Below are positions 32,195 through 42,596 of a DNA stretch of 64,000 bases, in pieces (position 1 is the first letter of the stretch; every line of letters starts with the position of its first letter). Position numbers and translations under genes: made by a program. The notes under the pieces were generated by a model that was not told the origin of the DNA, did not search any database, and was given only the letters and a program-made list of their open reading frames with translations. Location of the stretch: positions 145,879,379 to 145,943,378 of the forward strand of contig CP136063.1 of NCBI GenBank assembly GCA_032622095.1. The letters run 5' to 3'. This DNA is from Siphonodentalium dalli (lineage: Eukaryota > Mollusca > Scaphopoda > Gadilida > Siphonodentaliidae).

Positions 32195-32720
32195 ATGGTG
32201 ACACAGATATGAAACTGTACAGGTTGGTGCCCCATGAGCCATTGATCATTATAAGATCGAGAAGCTTAGCCTAGGCAAATACCGGGAAATGACTGGAAAT
32301 TGCAATTACATCTTATAGCGTCGTAATTCAACGCCAGTGTTTGCGTTTCCGATGCAGTTAATACCCAAATGTGAAATTTGAGACATACCTGACCATCAGC
32401 GTGAACCAAATGTCTTATGGTTAGCAACATGTGCTAATCAAATACCACAATGATGTACTAATCATTCATTGGTAGTTTTGCCTTAATTTAATATTAGTCA
32501 ATGTCTAATGACATCGTGCTGGTTTTATCCAAAGTTGGGCACATGTATGTCTAAAACTGTGCAGGCATGTTCTGCATAGGCCACTAATCATTATACGATC
32601 GGGAGACTTTGCCACCCGATAGCTCATTAGTAACGGTTACTAAGCACCTACTCGGAATTTGCAGGAAAATGCAATTATATTTGATATCTAGTTTACTCAT
32701 TAAGCTCTACTTTAGTGGAA
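32195..32720 (+). repeat. old two-copy duplication, period about 350 bp
   Basis: GATCATTATAAGATCGAGA (about 32247) and AATCATTATACGATCGGGAG (about 32587) sit in similar contexts: AAACTGT.CAGG before, GGAAATTGCA/GGAAAATGCAATTA after. Strongly diverged. Confidence 0.5.
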
Positions 32721-33339
32721 ATTCGAATTTACTTGATTGTCATGGCTATACATGAAGCGTGAAGATTACTTGTGGTTAGAATATTGATGGTGAAGGTTCG
32801 GTTTCAGTCGATGTACTGAAGTTCGCCAAATGTAACTGGCACGAGAAGTGTGAGAGCAAAGCCTATACTGCTATAGTAAAGATCTCAGCTGCACCAAAAT
32901 GTCCATTTGTCAGTAACACAAATCCTGCGAAAACACAGAATCTCCCAGTGTATGTGGGATAGACTCCGATGGAGTTAATTACTATGAACAACTAGCATCT
33001 ATAGATGTGTGTTTGTGACACCACATCCCGTTATGATCAACGATGTGTACAACAAGACAGACACGTATCAGATAAAACAATAATTTAATATGTAATCACA
33101 TCGTGAAACTTCAGTCTTGTTGGGAATATTTTCGTTTGACTCAACAGACTGCATATTATCTAAATTACAAAACCATTCGACACTTACTTTTGCCAATTAC
33201 TGTATCTTGAGCCATAACTGTATCATATAATGCATATAATAAATCACGGATAGTTAAAATGGGTCAAACACGAGTGTTAATCTTCATATATAGTTGCACA
33301 GTATCGCCAATAAGTGATATTACAATCAACGTTTGAGCA
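32721..33339. other. no gene seen
   Basis: AT-rich sequence without supported frames or clear repeats. Confidence 0.45.
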
Positions 33340-33660
33340 TAACACGAAATTCTCCATAGGGTTCAGTGTTAAATTTTGATCGCAACTGTAGCCAGCAAGA
33401 ATCATATGATCACATCCAATCTTTTTAAAACTACGTCTGTGTTTCATACTTAGTATTTGTTTTAGGAATACCAGTACGAGCACATCATCATACGCAAAAT
33501 GGCGCCATTTATCCAAAATACTAGAATCTCGATAGGGCTCAGTTTTAAAGTTTGCTCGCAACTGCATGCCAGCAAGAACGAAATGATCACATCAAAATTT
33601 TCAAAAATACATGTAAGGGTCATTGCTAGTAGTTTTAAGAACTTTCAAATCGCACCGATC
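33340..33660 (+). repeat. old two-copy duplication, period about 175 bp
   Basis: TTCAGTGTTAAATTTTGATC with CGCAACTGTAGCCAGCAAGA (33361-33400) matches CTCAGTTTTAAAGTTTGCTC with CGCAACTGCATGCCAGCAAG (33538-33577). Confidence 0.7.
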
Positions 33661-34286
33661 ACCATACGACAGATGGTACCATCTATCGTTTTCTGTAAAT
33701 ACGAAACGCTCTCTAAATTATGTTGGCCCCGATTTAGGCCGACCCGCCAAAATTCAAGATTGGAAACAATTCAACCCTGAAAACACACATACTAAGCATA
33801 CACAATCCGTTTTTCAGATCGCTTTTAACAAACCAAAAATGCAAAATGACATAAGGAATCCGACTAAATCAGTACTAAATGCAACTGTAAAGGGGAATGC
33901 AAGACATCCAAATGTAAATGTTTCAAGTCTCAGATAAAATGCAATTCGCGATGTCACAATAGCCTAGCATGTACGAACAAGTAGATGACATACACATTAT
34001 TAGACCTCTAACTATATCACTGTTGATTGTATTTGTAATAACAATAATGTTCCATACCTTAATCGTTATAAAAGTAGTTAAACCTGGTTAAACTTAACAA
34101 ATTGTTGTCCTTCAGTAATTTCATGAAATCCCTGATGCCTGAAATAAGTGATTATGTATGCGATATCCCTGGAATTTTCATTAATTTCATGAAATTCCTT
34201 GTCAGATCAATGATTTCACGAATTTCCTGAAACGTTGAGGGAGATCAAGTAATTACTGATTTCACTGATACGCCCTGTCACTAACT
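33661..34286. other. no gene seen
   Basis: Short frames only. ATTTC(A)TGAAAT(T)CC phrases repeat at 34118-34235 and form short palindromes. Confidence 0.45.
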
Positions 34287-35045
34287 CGCCCATATAAAAA
34301 TGTACCTGGGTAAATCCACCCAGGTTTTTTGGGCCGAAACCCAGGTAAATCTATCTACCAAGATATCCACCAACCATCAAGACCCCCTGAAACCTGGGTT
34401 TTACCATGATTTACCCACCTGAAACTGGACAAAAAACCCTGGTATGGATAAACCTGGGTGTATTTACCCAGGTGACCACACCCAGGTGTACCCTACCTGG
34501 GTGTTTCCCACCCAGGTGTACCCTGGTGTTTCCTACCTGGGTGTTTCCCCCACCCAGGTTTTACCATGGTGTTATTCACCCAGGTGTTTACCCCACCCAG
34601 GTGTACCATGGTGTTATTCACCCAGGTGTACCCTGATGTTTCCTACCTGGGTGTTTCCCACCCAGGTGTACCTTGGTGTTATTCACCCAGGTGAACCCTG
34701 ATGTTTCCTACCTGGGTGTTCCCCACCAAGGTGTACCTTGATGTTTCCAACCCAGATGTACCTTGGTGTTTTCTTACGCCGGCGTACCTTGGTGTTTTCT
34801 TACCCAGGTGGATTTCCCACTGAGATGCACCTGGTTAGAAAACACCAAGGTACACCCAGGTAAGGAAACACCAAGGTACACCTGGGCAGGAAAACACCAA
34901 GGTACACCTGGGTAAGAAATCACCAAGGTACACCTGGGTAAGAAAACACCAAGGTAAAACTGGGTGGGAAACACCAAGGTACACATGGGTAGGAAACACC
35001 AAGGAACACCTGGGTGAATAACACCAAGGTACACCTGGGTGGGGA
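34287..35045. repeat. ACC-NN-GGT foldback array, locus 1
   Basis: Starts CGCCCATATAAAAATGTACC. The left part repeats CACCCAGGTGTACCHTGGTG with short spacers of TTTCCYAC or TTATT. Near 34836 the array turns over and the right part repeats AACACCAAGGTACACCTGGG. Every unit contains self-complementary ACCCAGGT or ACCTTGGT-type octamers, so the locus is palindromic at both unit and array level. Frames rich in Pro/Gly/Val here are shadows. Confidence 0.88.
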
Positions 35046-36566
35046 TCCAAAGTGAAATGATGAGGATGGCAATGAAGTAGATTTGGATGGGATGCAGGGG
35101 TATTGTTATCAATGGAGTTGTTTTAGTATAATAGAACATTAAGGAAACTGATTGTGCAGCAATACAAGTTTATTCAAGGACAACAAACTAACTAAAAGAT
35201 AAAATACATGTATAGAAACACATGTAATACATAAATATATAAACTCATTAAACTGCATGGGTTAAAACTTACTGACAACAAGAGTTGGGTTAAATTTTTG
35301 ATTAAAAAACACTTGCAAATTCCCTCTGCATACATGTATATGGTATGTTAGGCAAGTTACATGTACATGTAGTTGCAATGTATACCAGTACATGACATAC
35401 CGGTGGACACAAAAATCATTATTTTAGTTCCAATGTCATTTACCAGTATACATGTACATGTTTTACCTTGCAACTACATCTACAGTGAGGTAGTTTTGTC
35501 TCATTTAAACTTTCTAAATGGGTTTCTCCCTTTGAATGACATAAACTAATGTGAGTATACACATGAGCTGTGATGTGAAATACACACCAAAAAATTATTT
35601 TTTAGTCTAAGGACATGTTTCCTGTCATTATCTCACTGCTTACAAATATATATTTGTAATAGTGTGCTGTAATGCTCCAGAAATAGTCATATTTTGTCCT
35701 GGTTCATAAGAACACTTTATTTCTTAGTGTTAGAAGGACATGTTGTCTATTATTATTTGACTCATAAACCCCCAAATGTACATGTAAGCAGAACATTTGG
35801 GAAAGAGACACACCATCTTTATCCTTTTTTATATCAGTAGCAATTGATCAGATAGCAAAATATGCTATAAAAAATAGATTTCAGATGGTAGAGATTAAAC
35901 AATCACATTAATTGCACCAACTCGAAACAGTTAACATACCCTGTAGAATACAGACTATGATCAAGGAGGGTGTCACACACACCCCCACCCCGCTTTGGCA
36001 TGTGATATTCAGGCCATTTTCAGGTGGTATGCTATATACATGCCCAATGTTATCTGGTACCAGGATTTCACACGGTAATATGACCGGCATTCATGATTCA
36101 GCAAAAAGGCTAGTATGCAGATATAATACCGGTAGCAGAAAATTATACAAATTTTGAGTATTTTCCAGCCTAAACAGACCCAAGTGATATATTTTTATCT
36201 AATTCAGTCTAATACCTCTTAATATGTTGAAGTTTTGGATACTATTTCAGCAAATGTGAGAAAACTGTGAACTGGTATTCAGTATTCATGGGTGATAGGA
36301 GGGGTAACACCCTCATAAAGGCCACTCACAATTGAATACACCAGTATGGAAGGTGTCACCACCCCCACCTCCCTGGCCCCAATACCAGTTAATGTAAAAG
36401 GTTGAATCATGCGTACCAGTTACAAGTAAGGAAATATTGAATGAAAACTAATATTACACTAATAATATAGTTTTCATATACATGTACTAGTATTTGCTGA
36501 AGTTGTATCCATAACTTCTACATACCTATAGATAATAGATTGAATAAAAGGACGTCCGGCCGCAGT
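35046..36566. other. no gene seen; TACATGTA-rich
   Basis: AT-rich with many TACATGTA octamers (for example 35350-35460). No supported coding frame. Two short CCCCCACCCC-type phrases lie at 35980 and 36360. Confidence 0.5.
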
Positions 36567-37302
36567 GTCCCCCGAAAAAGTGGCTTCATTGGGGCATCAG
36601 CTTGTCTGAAAAAAATATCAAGGACCCTAAATCTGATAATACATTTCAGAACAGTCCAACCAGTGTCCCATGAAATGGTGAATAATAAACTATCATACTA
36701 AATTTGATTCAGATATGATCACACAAACTAAAATTATGATCCGGAAACCAGAAATTAACACGATTCTAAGTCGAAAAAGGACCATAACTCTCGCAAATAT
36801 GGGTAAACCCATATTCGAACTTGACCTGTTAATAGGGCTGATAAACTCACATACCAAATTTGGTTCAGATATGATCACACAAACTGAAGTTATCATCCGG
36901 AAACCAGAAAATTAAAAAATTCTAAGTAAAAAAGGGCCATAAGTTGCCCATAACTCTTGCAAAAATGAGCGGAGCACAGCCATATTCGAACTTGACCTGT
37001 ATTTTGGTCTGATAAACTTACATACCACATTTGTTTCAGATATGATCACACAAACTGAAGTTATCATCCGGAAACCAGAAAATTACAAAATTCTAAGTAA
37101 AAAAAGGGCCATAACTCTCGCAAAAATGGGCAGAGCAAACCCATATTCGAACTTGATCTTTATTTTGGTCTGATAAACACACATACCAAATTTGCTTTTG
37201 ATCTAATAACCGAAACTAAAGTTATCATCTGGAAACCATTTCCGGACAGACGGACGGACGGACACCGGCTATTTTAATAGTCCCCTGAAATTTTCGGGGG
37301 AC
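36567..37302. mobile_element. GTCCCCCGAAAA-TIR element with internal tandem repeats
   Basis: GTCCCCCGAAAA at 36567-36578 is exactly inverted at 37291-37302 (TTTTCGGGGGAC). Inside, about 3.5 units of roughly 150-160 bp repeat ATTTGGTTCAGATATGATCA, GTTATCATCCGGAAACCAGA and GGGCCATAA, ending in ACGGACGGACGGACACCGGC. No clear target duplication. The short frames inside come from the repeats. Confidence 0.72.
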
Positions 37303-37600
37303 AATTACATCATAAATGTCATTTGGGCTGGAAAATAGTAAAACAAAATTAATTTTGTGCTAGAAAAGCTGCGAACCAGCCTTTTTGTTGAATCCTGAAT
37401 ACCGGTTAAACTGCGCAAATGAATCCCGACTACCAAATTAGCAGAGGGGTATGAATCATGCATGTACCTGTACAAGTACATGTAGCTGATTCACCTAACA
37501 ATTTTTTTTATTTTCAAATATGTGAGATCCAAGCGGAAATCATGAGTACTGTGCATTAGTCCGAGAGTCTGATAACCTGGGTGTTTGGTTATTATAGAGT
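37303..37600. other. no gene seen
   Basis: AT-rich spacer. Confidence 0.4.
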
Positions 37601-38110
37601 GTACATTGTCTCAAAATTTGTAATCTTCATGCCCAGTTTATAGCGAGAGTCATGTTAGGTCTAATTATCTCCCCCAAAGCATTAATTTGTGTATATTTTC
37701 ATGGGTAATATATGTTATGTCTCGGGTAATTTATTTTGTATGAGGGTAATACTATTACCATACATGTACATGTATATAACTGACTAAATTAATGTGTTGT
37801 AAAACACAATCGATTCTTTCAAACCTATGTACCATCAATTGAACCTTGGACCATTTGAACCCTCAAACTATTGAACTTCCTGACAATCGAACCCATCGAA
37901 CTACATGTACTAATAATGAACACTCTGACTAATGCACTGTACATGATTGAGTTAATGGTTATGTGACCTCAGGAATTGGTCCAAGTAATTTTTCTGCTTT
38001 ACTAGTAAATGTCCTTTAATTGTTCCAATTGTATCGACACTGATTTTTTGTTTTCATCCAAATTGCAACGAAGAACTACTAGTATACACATGTACCGTCC
38101 AAGAGGCCCC
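37601..38110 (+). repeat. repeat preserving an unoccupied version of the 38250 insertion site
   Basis: The part 37680-38110 matches 49061-49470 (ACCCTCAAACTATTGAACTT, ACAATCGAACCCATCG, GGTTATGTGACC). The part 37610-37680 matches 38150-38249 (TGTAATCTTCATGCCCAGTT then CCCAAAGC). Here the two parts are contiguous; at the other locus they are separated by the 10.8-kb TIR unit. Confidence 0.75.
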
Positions 38111-38249
38111 CATTTGCAATGAGGCCGCAATAATAATAGTCTCCCAAGTTGTAATCTTCATGCCCAGTTTATAGTGACAGTTACATGTACAATTAGGTAA
38201 CATACATGTAGTAGACACCCAATTATACACAAAATATCTTCCCCAAAGC

Positions 38250-38293
38250 TATGGGAGGCCAAATTCACATTTAATAATGAATTGCGCTTAAGC
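38250..38293 (+). repeat. left 44-bp TIR
   Basis: Exact inverted partner of 49010-49053. Confidence 0.93.
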
Positions 38294-38319
38294 TACCGGC
38301 TAACACAACAACTGAAAAC

Positions 38320-38631
38320 ATGGAGGACCACTTGAATCACTTTGGTGTACGCTTCTCCATTGTGATGATACTGAGAAGCCGCAACAATTCGAAATTCGTG
38401 TCAGCGAGAATCAACGTGCACCGAGATGATGTTTATATGGTCTTTGACAACTACTTCTGGCATGGTAATGCATTCTGTTGTTATTGGATGTCAAAACCAA
38501 ATTTCGAGAATAATGACTCCTACAGAAGATCATACTCGCATGGACATTCGTATGACGATCCCAGGCGATCTACATACCACCATACAAACAGTCTTGGTGT
38601 AAATAGTATCAATATGAGCGGCGGTGATTAG
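38320..38631 (+). CDS. C-terminal remnant of LINE ORF1 (5'-truncated element)
   Basis: 103 codons ahead of the EN-RT frame. SARINVHRDDVYMVFDNYFW followed by HGNAFCCYWM resembles the last domain of CR1/Jockey-type ORF1 proteins (acidic/hydrophobic, then F-W-P/H-x-x-V.., near the C-terminus). The tail is Ser/His/Asn-rich. The N-terminal coiled-coil or zinc-finger part is absent, so the LINE was probably truncated on insertion near 38300, just inside the left TIR. The ATG at 38320 is then fortuitous. Confidence 0.5.
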   Translation: MEDHLNHFGVRFSIVMILRSRNNSKFVSARINVHRDDVYMVFDNYFWHGNAFCCYWMSKPNFENNDSYRRSYSHGHSYDDPRRSTYHHTNSLGVNSINMSGGD

Positions 38632-38772
38632 CCGAACAAGAAGAATAACTCTAGTGTATTAATATACTTTCATTTTAGCACATAGAATCAGTACAGATAA
38701 GATCTATTACTTTATTGAGAGCTATATTATATATATATAACTCACTGTCATTATAAACAACAACTGTTAATA

Positions 38773-41700
38773 ATGTCTTCTACAACATGTTCTTTAAAAT
38801 TAGGCACTTGGAATGCCACAGGCATAATGGGTAGCAGTAGCTACCTCAGTCGGTTATTATCCGACGAGACTATAGACATCTTTGGAATTAGTGAACACTG
38901 GCTGCCGGAACACAATGTTTCGTTTCTTGAGGCTATTAGCAAACACTATTCGTACTTAGCTGTTTGCGATTCCTCGCATAGACTACCTTTACAACGCGGC
39001 AGATACAAAGGTGGTGTTTCTATCTTCTGGCACAAACGATTAGACAGCGTGATATCTGCCATAGAGTGCTATGACGATCGAATTATTGGAATTCAAATCC
39101 ACCTATCAGAATACAACTATCTTTATATCTTCCAAGTCTGTCTTCCATCGACAAACTATTCTGTCGAGTTTTATAAAGAATATCTTGAGAAAGTATCTGA
39201 TCTAATAATAGCCTATTCATCACTAGGTAAAGTAATTTTTATTGGAGACTTCAACGGAAATCTTGAAAAAACAGACTCGCGTAACAGGTGGTTTCGGGAT
39301 ATGCTGAATGCTCGTAGATATATGTCCGCCAATAATTCAATTCTGTGTGAAGATCGTCTCACAACGTTCGTCCCCGCGGACGGATCATGTGGGACTATCA
39401 TCGATCATATATTGATACATAATGATGAATTTCATAGGGTCCGTCGAGTAGTGGTGCTTGATGACGAGGAAAACACTTCTAACCATAGGCCAATCCTTAT
39501 GGAGATTGCCTGTGATCGACTAAATACAAACATTGAAACGCGGTGCCCGGCATGGGACTGGCGAACCGTTCGGGCTAATAATAACATGTTGTTGTGCTAC
39601 CAATCTAAAATAGAAGCAGCTTTACCTGTTTGCAATGTGTCTGATATTGAAATGCTTGACATTGTTTACGATAAAACCGTGGTAACAATTCAAAATGCAG
39701 CTGAGCTTGCAATCCAAAAAAAATCATTCAAGCCTTTTCTGAAACCATACTGGAATACTACACTAAAGCAACTGCACAGAGAAATGCGCTCTTGTCGTGG
39801 TACATGGTTATTGGAGGGAAGGCATAGAGGGCACTCACACCAAAGTTACTCGCGGTATAAAGAAACAAAGCGATTATTTCGAAAAGAATTACGCAAATGC
39901 AATTCGAAATTCATGGCTGACCAGAATAATGAATTAGACCAAGCTGCCGAAATTGATCAGGGACTATTTTTTAGAAAATTCAACACGGTTAAATCTAAGC
40001 GAAAAGAAACAAATAGCAGCATTTTTGAGGTTGATGGCATCACGATAAGAACTCGCAGTGAAATAACTGATGCATGGGCAAATTATTATGAAACTTTATA
40101 CTCCCCACTTGAGTCCGACGAATTCGACAATTCTTTCTTTAACGATATTAACGAAATCGTGTCTAATCTCTTAAATGATCCCGAACGTGGGTCATATGAT
40201 GACATAATAACATACTCTGTGTCCATAGAAGAACTGACAACAGTCATAAAAACATTGAAAACAGGCAAAGCTGCAGGCACTGATTTACTATGTTATGAAC
40301 ACATCATATATGGTGGACATCGTTTAAAGATGCACCTAGCAAAGCTGTTCTCATATATGCTTCGTTTTTCATATATTCCCAAAAAAGCTAAACTTGGTGT
40401 TATTGTGTCATTGTACAAGGGAGGGGGCAAATCGAAATCAAATTTCGACAGCTACCGAGCCATCACCCTACTTCCAGTCATATACAAAATACTCGAAAGA
40501 ATCATTCTGAACCGCATGGAGAGAAACGCCCCTAACCTGATAAAAACGCACCCTCTACAACACGGTTTCCAAAAAAACGTAAGCTGTCTTATGTCATCAT
40601 ACATAATTCAGGAAAGCATTTCGTATGTAGAGGAAAATGATTCACGTCTCTTCGCATGTTTTCTTGATGTACGTAAAGCATTTGATACGGTATGGATCAA
40701 TGGCCTTCTCTATAAGGTTTTTCAACGCGGAGCAAATTGTGGTGTTCTACGTTTATTCAACGAATTCTTAACTGGTGTGAACTGTACTGTACGCCACGGA
40801 AATCTTACATCCCGTATAATACCTATCAATCAAGGAACAAGACAGGGAAGTACCCTCGCTCCGATTTTCTACGCCATCTACATAGACAGTTTGCTCAGTG
40901 AGCTCGAACAATCGAACTTTGGTTTCAGGCTGCGAGGTATCAACTGCTCGTCTCCAACTCAGGCAGACGACATGACCCTCCTCTCCCTTTCATCATATGG
41001 TATACACAAATTATGTGATATTTGTGGTCATTACAGTAAGCAATGGCGATATTTGTATAACCAGCAGAAATGTCAGGTAATTGTATTCAATGAGAAATCT
41101 AAACATGCCTCCATCAATCGCTCATGGATGCTAAATGGCATAGCAGTTAACAAAACTGATTCAATAACGCACCTGGGCATACCATTGCATAAAAGTGACT
41201 TTCCAAATACTCTTACAGAAAGTGTTAGCTCAAAACTTCGGTCAACATATCTTATGTTAAGCACTGCTGGTTTGTACGCAGGAGGCATAACACCTCAGAG
41301 TTCAACGGTGATATATAAATCAGTGGTACTTTCTCGTGGACTGTATGGTTCAGAATTTCTCTGTGGCTTATCAAATTCAAACTTAATCAAGCTTGAAAGA
41401 GTTCACAGATTTTGCTTGAAGCGTATTCAAGGCCTACCTGTCCGATGCAGGACCGATGTCGTTACTGGCCTGCTAGGAATATACCCACTTCAAGTTAGTA
41501 TTGATGCCAGAAAGATTTCACTCTTTGGATCCCTTTGTCGACTAAAGCCTGGAAAAGCATGTAAAACAATCTTTGAGACTAGGCTCTTTGATTACATTCA
41601 CTCATTGAACCCGACAACCACTTTTATCAGCGAAGTGTTCTCATTACTCGAGAAATACAACCTGATGAATGCAGTATCTGAGTACATCAGGTCTGGATTA

Positions 41701-42273
41701 TTCCCATCGAAAGAGTCATGGAAGGCGCTAACGAGAAACAATATTCGAAATGTAACCGAGTCAGATTGGAAAATTAGAACAGACATGGACACATCATTCA
41801 ATCGGTTTCGGAATGTACATGCAAACCTAAGCATGTCTGATCTTTTGCGACTCTGTAGAAAATTTTCATACAATAAACATTCTTATCTAACAACAGCTCT
41901 TGTGATCGACGCAACCACGTACTTAAACGAGTCACCAATCCAGTGCCCTAACTGTCTTAAAACATATCTTGATAAAGTACAGCACGTTCTCATTGAATGC
42001 AGTTCCCTGACAACAATACGAAATAATATGTGTTTTGATATCATTGATCGTTATGGCGTAGACTGCTATGTTATTATTGACGGTCTTTCAATGGACGAAA
42101 TGATCTTGCTTCTTGACTTGAAACATATTTTATTTGCAAAATATACAAAAGGGATTGGGGCACAAGTTTTTGCAACTTATGAAGCCCCTCTCCTAATACA
42201 ATATTTTAACACACATGTGATCAAGATGACGGTACAAACTTATTTACATGGTGAGAAGTTATGGGAGATATAA
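38773..42273 (+). CDS. LINE ORF2: APE endonuclease + reverse transcriptase, intact 1,166 codons
   Basis: A single uninterrupted frame. Endonuclease: GTWNATGIMG (Asn14), GISEHWL (Glu41), IGDFNGN (Asp159, Asn161), GTIIDHILI (Asp211) and TSNHRPILME (Asn237-His238, where SDH is usual). Linker, then RT: YRAITLLPVIYKILER, FLDVRKAFDTVW (motif A, Asp632), NQGTRQGSTLAPIFYAIYID (motif B) and PTQADDMTLLS (motif C, Asp732-Asp733). Gln730 stands where Tyr or Phe is usual in (Y/F)xDD. A C-terminal zinc-like motif CPNCLKTYLDKVQHVLIEC fits C-x2-C-x8-H-x4-C. The length is normal for a CR1/Jockey-group ORF2 and the frame is undamaged, suggesting a young copy, but its ORF1 is truncated. It lies tail to tail with the minus LINE below. 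Confidence 0.93.
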   Translation: MSSTTCSLKLGTWNATGIMGSSSYLSRLLSDETIDIFGISEHWLPEHNVSFLEAISKHYSYLAVCDSSHRLPLQRGRYKGGVSIFWHKRLDSVISAIECYDDRIIGIQIHLSEYNYLYIFQVCLPSTNYSVEFYKEYLEKVSDLIIAYSSLGKVIFIGDFNGNLEKTDSRNRWFRDMLNARRYMSANNSILCEDRLTTFVPADGSCGTIIDHILIHNDEFHRVRRVVVLDDEENTSNHRPILMEIACDRLNTNIETRCPAWDWRTVRANNNMLLCYQSKIEAALPVCNVSDIEMLDIVYDKTVVTIQNAAELAIQKKSFKPFLKPYWNTTLKQLHREMRSCRGTWLLEGRHRGHSHQSYSRYKETKRLFRKELRKCNSKFMADQNNELDQAAEIDQGLFFRKFNTVKSKRKETNSSIFEVDGITIRTRSEITDAWANYYETLYSPLESDEFDNSFFNDINEIVSNLLNDPERGSYDDIITYSVSIEELTTVIKTLKTGKAAGTDLLCYEHIIYGGHRLKMHLAKLFSYMLRFSYIPKKAKLGVIVSLYKGGGKSKSNFDSYRAITLLPVIYKILERIILNRMERNAPNLIKTHPLQHGFQKNVSCLMSSYIIQESISYVEENDSRLFACFLDVRKAFDTVWINGLLYKVFQRGANCGVLRLFNEFLTGVNCTVRHGNLTSRIIPINQGTRQGSTLAPIFYAIYIDSLLSELEQSNFGFRLRGINCSSPTQADDMTLLSLSSYGIHKLCDICGHYSKQWRYLYNQQKCQVIVFNEKSKHASINRSWMLNGIAVNKTDSITHLGIPLHKSDFPNTLTESVSSKLRSTYLMLSTAGLYAGGITPQSSTVIYKSVVLSRGLYGSEFLCGLSNSNLIKLERVHRFCLKRIQGLPVRCRTDVVTGLLGIYPLQVSIDARKISLFGSLCRLKPGKACKTIFETRLFDYIHSLNPTTTFISEVFSLLEKYNLMNAVSEYIRSGLFPSKESWKALTRNNIRNVTESDWKIRTDMDTSFNRFRNVHANLSMSDLLRLCRKFSYNKHSYLTTALVIDATTYLNESPIQCPNCLKTYLDKVQHVLIECSSLTTIRNNMCFDIIDRYGVDCYVIIDGLSMDEMILLLDLKHILFAKYTKGIGAQVFATYEAPLLIQYFNTHVIKMTVQTYLHGEKLWEI

Positions 42274-42596
42274 TGTGTAGCGCCTTCCAGAGATGATCCA
42301 ACATGAGATTGCTTCTTATCTGTGAGAAAATTTGTATTTGAAGAGTGTCACTATTTTATTAATGTTGGAATGATTGACAAGTGCCAATATATTATCTATT
42401 CTAAGCACTTTTGTGTTGGTTGTAAAATATAATGGTACACTTGATTCGTTCTCTATTTTGTTATTGTTGTGCTCTGGAAGGCAATACAGATGATAAATCA
42501 GAATGAGATGTTTGAATGGGAGGTTTGTCCACTTGTGAGGTAAAAGTTGAATTTCCGGAAGCAAGTATAGATTCGCAAATAAGATAAATATAATCA
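42274..42596. other. facing 3'UTRs of two tail-to-tail LINEs
   Basis: GCGCCTTCCAGAG follows the plus-strand stop (42281). The reverse CTCTGGAAGGCA lies at 42471, so both elements appear to share a CCTTCCAGAG-like 3' motif. A 93-codon minus frame here is not called. Confidence 0.5.

Noticed and set aside
34406-35139. Frames with repeated PRCTLV and GVIHPGV
   Set aside because: Shadows of the ACC-NN-GGT array.
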